From Treponema sp. (GTDB lineage Bacteria > Spirochaetota > Spirochaetia > Treponematales > Breznakiellaceae): a stretch of DNA of 8,341 nt. The notes under the pieces are model-generated. The model was not told the DNA's origin. It searched no databases and saw only the letters and a program-made list of their open reading frames with translations. Made by a program: the position numbers and the translations under genes. Position 1 is the stretch's first letter, and the number at the start of each line of letters is the position of its first letter. The stretch covers positions 1-8,341 of the forward strand of contig JAISMQ010000301.1 of NCBI GenBank assembly GCA_031276685.1. The letters run 5' to 3'. Below are positions 1 through 6,473 of the stretch, piece after piece.

Positions 1-7
1 GCTTCCC

Positions 8-742
8 TTAATCCCTCTTGAGTATGGTTTGAATGGCGGAAGCCAATTCTTGGGGATGAAAATCTTCCCCCCCTTCTTGGCCCTTTTTTGAGCGGTACTC
101 CCCGGCGGAGGGGGAAGGCGGGGCCGCGCCCGCCTCTTCCACCGCCGCGCCGGAAGACAAGAAAGTCCCCGCCAGGGCATCCAAATCCGGGAGAGATTCG
201 ACACCCCCGGAAAAATCCCCCAGCCCCGAAAGCCCCGGTTTGGGGGCCGGATTGGCGGGCGCGGGTACCACTTCCCTTTCTTGAGTATAACGGGACGGGG
301 GGCTCTGGTCCATACCCTCGCCGGGCGCAGGCGGGGGGGAAGGCGGGGCCGCAGAGGGGGCTGCGGGCGGCGGGGCGGCGCTTCCCCGCGAGCCGGCCCG
401 CGCTATCTCCGCGATGTTCCCCACGGACTCGTCGGCGGATTCTTCGGGAGGGACGGCCGCGTCGCGGGGGATTTCGGCGTCCCCCACGGTGATATCTACC
501 CTGGAACCGGCTTCAAGGCCGGGCATAAGCGAGGTGTCCTGGGGCGAGGGGTTCTGGAGCAGCTCGGGGAGGTAGCGGTTGATCAGACGCCAAACCAGGG
601 CGGTAAAGAAGAAAAAGACCACGGCGAAGCCCAGCGCCCGGAGCAGGACGACCAGGGTATGGGCCCGGACGGAGATGCCCAGGGTCAGGGAAATGGCAAA
701 GGCCGCCACTGCGGCAATGCCGCACCACCGCAGGTTAAACAC
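8..742 (-). CDS. Unknown membrane-anchored protein with Ala/Pro-rich tail, downstream of flhG
   Basis: I do not recognise this protein as a named family. From the GTG at 742 it has 244 residues. Two strongly hydrophobic segments (about 5-25 and 30-53) are followed by a short charged stretch with GSRVDITVGDAE near 79-90. Next comes a long low-complexity Ala/Pro/Ser/Gly region (about 115-215), and a short C-terminal amphipathic stretch ending HPQELASAIQTILKRD. By composition the tail is probably disordered and cytoplasmic. The start is uncertain. GTG 742 lies 4 bases after the flhG stop but lacks a good Shine-Dalgarno, while an in-frame TTG at 763 would overlap flhG by 17 bases and adds seven basic/polar residues. 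GC-rich codons match its neighbours. Its place directly after flhF-flhG suggests an accessory role in flagellar placement or export. Spirochete motility operons carry an uncharacterised gene at this position, and this is likely its counterpart, by position only. Confidence 0.8.
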   Translation of the reverse strand: MFNLRWCGIAAVAAFAISLTLGISVRAHTLVVLLRALGFAVVFFFFTALVWRLINRYLPELLQNPSPQDTSLMPGLEAGSRVDITVGDAEIPRDAAVPPEESADESVGNIAEIARAGSRGSAAPPPAAPSAAPPSPPPAPGEGMDQSPPSRYTQEREVVPAPANPAPKPGLSGLGDFSGGVESLPDLDALAGTFLSSGAAVEEAGAAPPSPSAGEYRSKKGQEGGEDFHPQELASAIQTILKRD

Positions 743-746
743 GCTT

Positions 747-1736
747 TTATTTCTTCTTCCCAAAGAGCCGGTTCAGCATGGCCCCGAAGCCCCCGGAAGG
801 CCCAAGGCCGCTTTTTTCCATGCGGTCCACGATGTGCTGCACGCAGAGGCTTGCCTTGCACTTGGGATCGATCACCATGAAGGGCCGCTGCCGCAGCACC
901 GCCTGGGAAACCACCGCATCGTCATACACAAAGCCCAGATAATCCACTTTGAGGTTAAGGAACTGCCCGGCGATATTGGTCATCCTGTCGGCGACTTTTT
1001 TCGCCTCCGCCACGCTTCTTACGCGGTTTACCACCAGTTTAAGCCCCATGTTCGGCGTTTCGTACTCGGTGGCGATGATCTTGATGATCCCGTAGGCGTC
1101 GGTAATGGCCGTGGGCTCCGGGGTGGTTACGATCACCGCGTCATCGGCGGCGGCTATAAAATCCATCACGTTGCTGGACACCCCGGCGCTGGTGTCGATG
1201 ATAATGATGTCGGCGACGGAGAGGGTTTCCAGCTCGCTGATAAAATTCTGCCGCTCATCGTCGTTCATGTTGGCGATCTGGGAAAACCCGGAGGCGCCGG
1301 GGACGATGGAGATGCCGTAATCGGTTTCCACCAGGATGTCCCGCATGGTCTTCTGCTTGCGGATCACGTGGTACAGGTTGTACTTGGGGATCACGTTGAG
1401 GATCACGTTGACGTTGGCCAGCCCCAGGTCCGCGTCCATGACCACCACTTTTTTCCCCAGCCTGGCGTAGGCCAGGGCGAGGTTCACCGAAAGGTTGGTC
1501 TTGCCCACCCCCCCCTTGCCGGAGGTAACGGTGATGATCCGGGCATTCCCCTCCCGGCCCGGGGCGCGGCGGCCCTTCCCCGGCCCGGCCTGTCTGCCGC
1601 TTTCCACCGGGGCCTGGACGGCCGCGAAGGATCCCGCCGGGGGGCCAAAAAACCCGCCGGAAAAACTTTCCCCCGCGGAACCGGCGGGGCCCCGCTGCCG
1701 CACAATTTCCCGTAAGCGTTCTGCCTGATCTTCCAT
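747..1736 (-). CDS. flhG: Flagellar number regulator FlhG (MinD-type ATPase; also FleN/YlxH)
   Basis: FlhG is a membrane-associated MinD/ParA-type ATPase that controls flagellar number and placement and activates the FlhF GTPase. The 329 residues begin with [10 protein letters not shown], an exact match to the DQAxxLR activator motif known from Bacillus-type FlhG (residues 3-9). A Gly/Ala/Pro/Arg-rich linker at about 14-64 follows. The deviant Walker [10 protein letters not shown] is at 72-80 with the MinD signature lysine K74. The A' motif [10 protein letters not shown] is at 101-110. The Walker B/switch II region is IIIIDTSAG at 177-185. The C-terminus [12 protein letters not shown] looks like an amphipathic membrane-targeting helix with a basic end. 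The ATG at 1736 is 3 bases after the flhF stop and has only a weak distant GGGG upstream, so coupling is likely. MinD itself is unlikely given the N-terminal motif and position. Confidence 0.96.
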   Translation of the reverse strand: MEDQAERLREIVRQRGPAGSAGESFSGGFFGPPAGSFAAVQAPVESGRQAGPGKGRRAPGREGNARIITVTSGKGGVGKTNLSVNLALAYARLGKKVVVMDADLGLANVNVILNVIPKYNLYHVIRKQKTMRDILVETDYGISIVPGASGFSQIANMNDDERQNFISELETLSVADIIIIDTSAGVSSNVMDFIAAADDAVIVTTPEPTAITDAYGIIKIIATEYETPNMGLKLVVNRVRSVAEAKKVADRMTNIAGQFLNLKVDYLGFVYDDAVVSQAVLRQRPFMVIDPKCKASLCVQHIVDRMEKSGLGPSGGFGAMLNRLFGKKK

Positions 1737-1739
1737 TCG

Positions 1740-3128
1740 TTATATACCCCATCCAAATTTTGTCTGCCCGGCGGCGGGAAAGCGGCTCTCTATTTTTTGC
1801 CGGTTTATCTGGAACTCTTCCAGGTTAAGCAAAAGATCCGCGACCGCCGCCTTTTGAATATCGGTAGGAACGGCCTGCCCGTTGGTGATATACGAGACGG
1901 ATTTTCTCTTTTCCGCCAGGGCGCTGATAACGTTCCCTATTTTAGCGGTTTCGTCCAGCTTGGTGATAATTACCGAACGGTACGCGAAAGGTTCGAACTG
2001 CCTCATAATATCCTCAAGGTCGCTGGTCTTGGTGGCCGCCGCCAGCACCAGGTGCGTTTCCGCCCGGCTGCCGAAAACGTCCAGGATACGCTTCATCTCC
2101 CCCAGCTTGGCCGCGTCCCGGGGGCTCTTGCCGAAGGTGTCGACAAGGATAAGATCCGTGTCCTCGCAGGAAAGGGCGATAAACCGCTTAAGCTCCCGCC
2201 GGTCCGGCACATAGGCCACCGGAATACCCATGATGTTCCCGTAGGTTTCAATCTGAGTCCGGGCGCCGATACGCAGGGAATCGATGGTGACCAGGCGTAC
2301 CGACGGGGGGCGTATATCCGGCCCGGGCAGGGCGAAAATGGCCGCCAGCTTGGCAAGGGTGGTGGTCTTGCCCACCCCCGTGGGCCCCACCAGGATCATG
2401 ATCCGGGGCAGCCGGGCGGGGGGCTGTTCTTCGAAAATGCTGATGCTTTCCCCAATCATCTCCAGCGCCGCGTCCTGGAGGGCCTGGAAATCCTCCAGGG
2501 TTTCCAGGGAACATTCCTTTTTTATCCGGGCGAAGATCGCCTCCCGGTAAGCGGGCGAAAAGTCGTTGGCGTCAAAACAGAGCCGGAGCTGCGCAAGGTT
2601 GGGGTGTTCGTCCTGGGAAGGCGGAGCGGCCCCGCCGATTTTTTCCTTGATCTCCTGGACGGCGACAAGGACCTGCTGCATCGTCAGATCCTTGCCGGCG
2701 GCCGCCAGGACCCGGCGTTTGGCCTCCTCAAAATCCAGGGGGTTGGCCTGCGGCTCACGCGCCGCGCCGCGGGAAAGCGCGGGGGAAGTCCCCGTGACCG
2801 GGGTTCCCGTTACCGGATTCCCCGGTAGCGGGGACCCCGTGGCCGGACTGCCCGCTACCGGGGTTCCCGTGACGGGCAGCCCGGAGACAGGCAGCCCGGC
2901 GTAGGGGCGGATCGCCTGCGGGGACAGGCCCTGGAAGACCAGGGGGGCCTTTTCGCGGTCGCTGGGGGCGTAGCCCGTTATCTCGACGCCTTCCCGCGTA
3001 AAAAGGCCCAAAAAACCCCCCATTCTGATAGTCTTGCGGCTGAGTACCGTGAACTGCTCGCCGTAGCGCTCCCGTATCTTTTCCAGGCACTCCTCCATGC
3101 CGTAGGCCTGCTCGGTAAACTGTACCAT
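1740..3128 (-). CDS. flhF: Flagellar placement SRP-type GTPase FlhF
   Basis: FlhF is the third SRP-family GTPase, beside Ffh and FtsY. It fixes where flagella are built, typically at the pole, and its GTPase is stimulated by FlhG. The 462 residues comprise an N-terminal basic domain (about 1-60), a variable linker (about 61-130), an N domain (about 131-235) and a G domain (about 240-440). GTPase motifs are G1 GPTGVGKTTT at 248-257, G3 DTFGKS at 330-335 and G4 TKLDE at 389-393, followed by YITNGQAVPTDI at 413-424. The G3 motif differs from the usual DTAGR. The linker holds eight PxxGx pentapeptides (75-114) encoded by tandem 15-bp units. The ATG follows a purine-rich site overlapping the flhA stop. 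The stop is 3 bases before flhG. FtsY and Ffh are excluded by the FlhF-type N-terminus and the flagellar context. Confidence 0.97.
   Translation of the reverse strand: MVQFTEQAYGMEECLEKIRERYGEQFTVLSRKTIRMGGFLGLFTREGVEITGYAPSDREKAPLVFQGLSPQAIRPYAGLPVSGLPVTGTPVAGSPATGSPLPGNPVTGTPVTGTSPALSRGAAREPQANPLDFEEAKRRVLAAAGKDLTMQQVLVAVQEIKEKIGGAAPPSQDEHPNLAQLRLCFDANDFSPAYREAIFARIKKECSLETLEDFQALQDAALEMIGESISIFEEQPPARLPRIMILVGPTGVGKTTTLAKLAAIFALPGPDIRPPSVRLVTIDSLRIGARTQIETYGNIMGIPVAYVPDRRELKRFIALSCEDTDLILVDTFGKSPRDAAKLGEMKRILDVFGSRAETHLVLAAATKTSDLEDIMRQFEPFAYRSVIITKLDETAKIGNVISALAEKRKSVSYITNGQAVPTDIQKAAVADLLLNLEEFQINRQKIESRFPAAGQTKFGWGI
2787..2906 (-). repeat. Eight tandem 15-bp units inside flhF encoding PxxGx pentapeptides
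   Basis: Residues 75-114 of FlhF read as PYAGL, PVSGL, PVTGT, PVAGS, PATGS, PLPGN, PVTGT, PVTGT. Each is encoded by exactly 15 bases, with a consensus near CCGGTNACGGGNACC. Most units contain a small inverted repeat. The clearest are CCCCG-GTCA-CGGGG at 2790-2803 and CCCCG-CTAC-CGGGG at 2820-2833, with weaker 3-4 bp stems elsewhere. The first two units are the most diverged. The array lies in the variable linker between the basic domain and the NG core, where length changes in multiples of five residues should be tolerated. Confidence 0.9.
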
Positions 3129-3130
3129 CG

Positions 3131-3139
3131 CTTCCCCCT
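3131..3139 (-). promoter_or_regulatory. Ribosome binding site of flhF, overlapping the flhA stop codon
   Basis: AGGGGGAAG on the minus strand starts inside the flhA TAG stop and ends 2 bases before the flhF ATG. Its AGGGGGA core is 4 bases from the ATG. This purine block supports the start at 3128 and suggests coupling to flhA. Confidence 0.55.
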
Positions 3140-5258
3140 ATGCCGCCGCCTGGTCTTCCAGCTTGACAAGCCCCACCGACTCAAGGCTTATGCCCTGGGC
3201 GATTTCGGCGACCGAAAGCACCGCGAGGTCCGGGATCTCCCGCTCCGTGGAAGACTTTACGAGGGCGCGGGCCTCCTCCGAACAGCAGATCACCGCCGGC
3301 CAGCCTTTTTCCTGGACCAGCGTCACGGCGCGGGAAAGGGCGTGCAGCCACAGCGCGCGGGTCCGGGGGTCCAGGCCGCAGACGCGGCCGGAACTGGTCT
3401 TGAGCTGGCTGTCGAGGATCTTCTGCTCCAGCGCGCGGTCCAGCGTCAGCACCCGCAGCACGTGCCGGTCGTCGGCGTACTGGTGGCAGATCTGCATGGC
3501 AAGGGCCTGCCGGGCCTTTTCGACAAGGAAGTCCGTACTCCGGGAAACCGGCGCGTAGTCCGCGACGGCCTCCAGGATGGAAACCGTGTTGCGGATGGAA
3601 ACCCGCTCCCGCAAAAGCCCCTGGAACACCTTCTGAATGTCCCCCAGCGTCGCCGTTTTCTGGGTTTCCTCCACCACGGCGGAGTACTCCTTCTTAAGGG
3701 TGTCCAGAATCGCCTGTATTTCCTGGCGGCCCAGAATGTCCTGGGCGTGGCGCTTGATAATCTCGGTCAGGTGGGTGGCGATAATCGAGGGGGGGTCCAC
3801 CACCGTATAGCCCGCCCGTTCGGCCTCGTCGCGCCGGTCCTCCCCCACCCAGACGCTGGGAAGGCCGAAGGCCGGGTCCAGGGTCTCTTCCCCCCGGATC
3901 TCCTCGGTCACCTGGCCGGACTTGATGCAGAGGTAGTAGCCGATGCGTATCTTCCCCCGGCCCACGTCCACCCCCTTGATCTTGAAGCAGTACTCCGAAG
4001 GCTCCAGCATGATGTTGTCGATGATCCTGATCTTGGGGATCACGAGCCCCAGTTCCAGGCCGGACTGGCGGCGCACCCCCTGGAGCCGCTCCAGCAGCTC
4101 CGCCCCCTTGTCCTTGTCCACCAGCGGGATAAGGCCGTAGCCCAGTTCCAGCGACAGGGCGTCCAGGGGCACCACGGGGGACATTTCCCCCTCGTCCCGG
4201 GGTTTCGCCTTTTCCTGGGACTTGGACATCATCTGGTCAAAGCTGGCCCGGCGCTGCTTGACGCGGCCGATGTGGTAGGCGTAGAAGCCCACCAGAACCG
4301 CCAGGGGGATAAGGACGTACCAGGGGAAGCCGGGGAGCAGGGCGAACAGGATCAGCACCCCCGCGGCCACCCAGTAGACTTTCGCGTCCCGTGAAAACTG
4401 GACGGCGACCTGTTCCCCCAGATCGCCGGGCGCCGCCGCCCGCGTAACCACAATACCCATAGCGGTGGAGACCAGCAGGGACGGAAGCTGGCTTAACAGG
4501 CCGTCGCCCACGGAAAAGGCGATGTAGTTGCTCAGGGCCTGGCTTACCGGCTCCGCGTGGATCAGCGTACCGATGATGATCCCCCCCAGAACGTTCACCA
4601 CGGTGATGAAGATCCCGATTTTGACGTTGCCGGAGATAAATTTGCTGGCCCCGTCCATGGACCCGTAGAACGACAGTTCCAGATCCAGCTCCCGCTTGCG
4701 GGACTGGGCCTCCTCCTCCGTAATGCTGCCGGAGTTGAACTCGGCGTCGATGGACATCTGCTTCTGGGGCATGCCGTCCAACTGGAACCGGGCCGCCACT
4801 TCGGAAACCCGCGTGGCCCCCTTGGTGATCACCACCGCCTGGACCGCGATGATCACGATAAAGATGATAAAGCCCACCACCAGGCCCTCGGTCCCGCCGG
4901 AACCGACGACAAACGAGGAAAAGGCCCGGATCATCCGGCCGTTGAAACGGGCGCCCTGGGTAAGGATGAGCCGCGTGGAGGACACGTTGAGGGCCAGGCC
5001 GAACACCGTAACCACCAGCAGCACCGTGGGGAAGAGGTTAAAGTCCACCGCTTTGCGGGTGTACAGCACGATAAGGAGGACCAGCAGGGAGAGGATCAGG
5101 TTGAGGGCCATCAGCGCGTCCAGCAGCACCGTGGGCAGGGGGATCACGATCATCACGATGATGGTTATGACGGCCAGGGGGATGAGGAATTCCTGGACTC
5201 CGCCCAGGGGGTTCTTCCCGGCCCCGGAAACGTCAACAGCTTTAACTTGATCAGACAT
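3138..5258 (-). CDS. flhA: Flagellar type III export protein FlhA
   Basis: FlhA forms the cytoplasmic ring of the export gate. It receives chaperone-substrate complexes and couples export to the proton gradient. The 706 residues are close to the usual length. The N-terminal half holds about eight membrane segments between residues 22 and 330. The cytoplasmic loop carries the FHIPEP-family signature RVSEVAARFQLDGMPQKQMS at 150-169, followed by IDAEFN. The MDGASKF motif at 201-207 contains the aspartate (D202) that aligns with the residue implicated in proton use in Salmonella FlhA. A charged linker at about 331-360 leads to the C-terminal substrate-docking domain (about 361-700). The ATG at 5258 follows the strongest Shine-Dalgarno in the window. 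The TAG stop is 9 bases before flhF. The gene is intact and typical. Confidence 0.98.
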   Translation of the reverse strand: MSDQVKAVDVSGAGKNPLGGVQEFLIPLAVITIIVMIVIPLPTVLLDALMALNLILSLLVLLIVLYTRKAVDFNLFPTVLLVVTVFGLALNVSSTRLILTQGARFNGRMIRAFSSFVVGSGGTEGLVVGFIIFIVIIAVQAVVITKGATRVSEVAARFQLDGMPQKQMSIDAEFNSGSITEEEAQSRKRELDLELSFYGSMDGASKFISGNVKIGIFITVVNVLGGIIIGTLIHAEPVSQALSNYIAFSVGDGLLSQLPSLLVSTAMGIVVTRAAAPGDLGEQVAVQFSRDAKVYWVAAGVLILFALLPGFPWYVLIPLAVLVGFYAYHIGRVKQRRASFDQMMSKSQEKAKPRDEGEMSPVVPLDALSLELGYGLIPLVDKDKGAELLERLQGVRRQSGLELGLVIPKIRIIDNIMLEPSEYCFKIKGVDVGRGKIRIGYYLCIKSGQVTEEIRGEETLDPAFGLPSVWVGEDRRDEAERAGYTVVDPPSIIATHLTEIIKRHAQDILGRQEIQAILDTLKKEYSAVVEETQKTATLGDIQKVFQGLLRERVSIRNTVSILEAVADYAPVSRSTDFLVEKARQALAMQICHQYADDRHVLRVLTLDRALEQKILDSQLKTSSGRVCGLDPRTRALWLHALSRAVTLVQEKGWPAVICCSEEARALVKSSTEREIPDLAVLSVAEIAQGISLESVGLVKLEDQAAA

Positions 5259-5263
5259 AGCTT

Positions 5264-5272
5264 ATCACCTCC
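5264..5272 (-). promoter_or_regulatory. Strong Shine-Dalgarno sequence of flhA
   Basis: GGAGGTGAT on the minus strand is a nine-base match to the complement of the 16S rRNA 3' end. It ends 5 bases before the flhA ATG and lies in the 15-base gap after the flhB stop, the longest gap in the window. It is much stronger than the sites of neighbouring genes, so flhA probably initiates independently and efficiently. Confidence 0.85.
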
Positions 5273-5273
5273 A

Positions 5274-6473
5274 TTACGCGCGCATGGCCTCTTCCCTGCG
5301 GCGGCGCTCTTCGTTGATTCCCATGACCTTGCCCAGAATGGCGGCCACCACCTTGTAGTAGGCCAGGGGGATAAAGTCCCCGACTTCGGTTTCCGCGTAA
5401 AGGGCCCGCGCCAGGGGGCGGTTTTCCACCAGCGGCACCCCCTTGTCCCGCGCAATGCGGCGGATCAGCAGGGCCGCCTCGTCCTCCCCCCTCGCGGTAA
5501 CCTGGGGGGCCCGCATGGGCGGGCGGTACTCCAGGGCCACCGCGAAGTGGGTCGGATTGGTGATCACCACGTCCGCTTTGGCGACGTTTGCCGCCATGTT
5601 CTGGCTCATCATCTGCCGCATCCGCGCGCGGATCCGGGACCGCACGTAGGGGTCCCCTTCGTACTGCCGCCGCTCTTCCTTTACCTCTTCCCGGCTCATC
5701 CGCAGATCTTCCAGGTGCCGCCAGCGCCGGAACATGTAGTCCGGCACGGACAGGACGAGCAGCAGCAGGGCGCTGATGATCAGCATCCGCAGCGCCAGGG
5801 AGGCGATGGCGCTGATCCCCGTCCACAGGCTGACGGATTCCAGGCTGATAAGCTTGTCCAGGTCCGCCCGGATCAGGAAAAACGCCACCGCGCCGATGAT
5901 GGCCATCTTGAAGATCGACTTGAAAAAGTTGAACAGCCCTTCCACGGAAAAGAGGGTCCGCTGGAAGTACTGGCCGAAGCGGGGCAGCACCCTGGAAAAG
6001 TTGGGGACCAGGGGCTTGGTCGTAAAGATAAAACCCGTCTGCACAAGGTTGGACAGGATCCCCGCCAGCATGCCCACGCTTACGATGGGCAGGGCCAGGC
6101 GGGCAAAGTAGCGGAAAAAAAGCCCCGCCACCAGGCGGTCCCCCACGGGGTCCAGCTCCATGGAGCGCGTAAAGAAGAAGCGCAGCATCTCCACGCAGGT
6201 CCTGAGCATGGAAGGCCCCAGAAAGACCAGCGTCAGGGCCGGGAACAGCAGCACCAGGGCGCCGACCAGCTCCTGGCTTTTGGCGACCCGGCCTTCCTCC
6301 TCCCGCGCGCGGCGGATCTTTAATTCCGACGGCTCCTCGGTACGGCCTTCGTCCTCGGCGGCGAACCACTGCAGGTCGATGGCCAGGGCCCCGGCAAGGC
6401 CGCCGGGGGGGGGCAGGCGGCGGGACATCGCATCTCCCCGCATCGCCAGGCGGGGCATTAGGGGGGGGCTCAC
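5274..6473 (-). CDS. flhB: Flagellar export switch protein FlhB
   Basis: FlhB sits beside the FliPQR channel and switches export from rod/hook subunits to filament subunits after cleaving itself. From the GTG at 6473 the protein has 399 residues. The early motif DLQWFAAEDEGRTEEPS at 33-49 is typical. Four membrane segments lie near 70-92, 124-146, 186-203 and 225-245. The cytosolic domain carries the self-cleavage motif NPTH at 306-309, with cleavage expected between N306 and P307. The start is ambiguous. The GTG overlaps the fliR stop and has GGAG 8 bases upstream. An ATG at 6428 (residue 16) has a better site, GGGGAG, 5 bases upstream and gives a 384-residue protein; a further ATG is at 6458. 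C8 and C9 tracts lie in this 5' region. The RAREEEGRVAKS stretch has one more acidic residue than the usual RARExGxVAKS. Function is certain, the start is not. Confidence 0.96.
   Translation of the reverse strand: MSPPLMPRLAMRGDAMSRRLPPPGGLAGALAIDLQWFAAEDEGRTEEPSELKIRRAREEEGRVAKSQELVGALVLLFPALTLVFLGPSMLRTCVEMLRFFFTRSMELDPVGDRLVAGLFFRYFARLALPIVSVGMLAGILSNLVQTGFIFTTKPLVPNFSRVLPRFGQYFQRTLFSVEGLFNFFKSIFKMAIIGAVAFFLIRADLDKLISLESVSLWTGISAIASLALRMLIISALLLLVLSVPDYMFRRWRHLEDLRMSREEVKEERRQYEGDPYVRSRIRARMRQMMSQNMAANVAKADVVITNPTHFAVALEYRPPMRAPQVTARGEDEAALLIRRIARDKGVPLVENRPLARALYAETEVGDFIPLAYYKVVAAILGKVMGINEERRRREEAMRA
6405..6413 (-). repeat. C9 homopolymer tract within flhB
   Basis: Nine consecutive C on the coding strand encode three prolines (residues 21-23 from the GTG, 6-8 from the ATG at 6428). 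The tract is downstream of every plausible start. A change of one base would therefore shift the frame ahead of all conserved FlhB sequence. It is the longest homopolymer I found in the window. Confidence 0.9.
6434..6439 (-). promoter_or_regulatory. Candidate internal ribosome binding site of flhB
   Basis: GGGGAG on the minus strand lies 5 bases before an in-frame ATG at 6428. It is a stronger and better spaced match than the GGAG (6482-6485) upstream of the overlapping GTG at 6473. If used, FlhB would start at MSRRL and lose 15 residues that show no family conservation. Confidence 0.45.
6461..6468 (-). repeat. C8 homopolymer tract at the 5' end of flhB
   Basis: Eight consecutive C on the coding strand lie between the GTG (6473) and the first ATG (6458) of flhB. 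If the GTG is the start, codons 2-5 contain the tract. If an ATG is used, it lies in the leader, just past the fliR stop. Tracts of this length can change by slipped-strand replication. Confidence 0.85.

Noticed and set aside
1508..1515. G8 tract (coding strand) in flhG as a phase-variation site
   Set aside because: The tract encodes the invariant KGGVGK of the P-loop, where GGN codons and a following GTG make a G-run likely by protein constraint alone.
579..1715. A 378-codon open frame on the plus strand
   Set aside because: It is antisense to flhG and the unknown gene, with His/Gly/Asp-rich composition and no domain. Strong motif conservation on the other strand shows which frame is real.
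747..1736. Division-site MinD or a ParA partition protein
   Set aside because: The N-terminal DQAxxLR motif and the position directly after flhF identify FlhG; there is no minC, minE or parB partner nearby.
1797..2828. A 343-codon open frame on the plus strand
   Set aside because: It is antisense to flhF and shows only shadow composition. The FlhF GTPase motifs on the minus strand are intact.
2787..2906. CRISPR-like array
   Set aside because: The units are contiguous 15-bp repeats without spacers and lie inside the flhF reading frame.
2787..2906. Rho-independent terminator formed by the GC hairpins in flhF
   Set aside because: The stems are only 3-5 bp, have no following T-run, and lie within an intact coding frame.
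4557..6323. A 588-codon open frame on the plus strand
   Set aside because: It is antisense to flhB and flhA. Its product is a His/Gly/Asp/Pro-rich composition with no recognisable domain, as expected from the complement of GC-rich membrane-protein codons.
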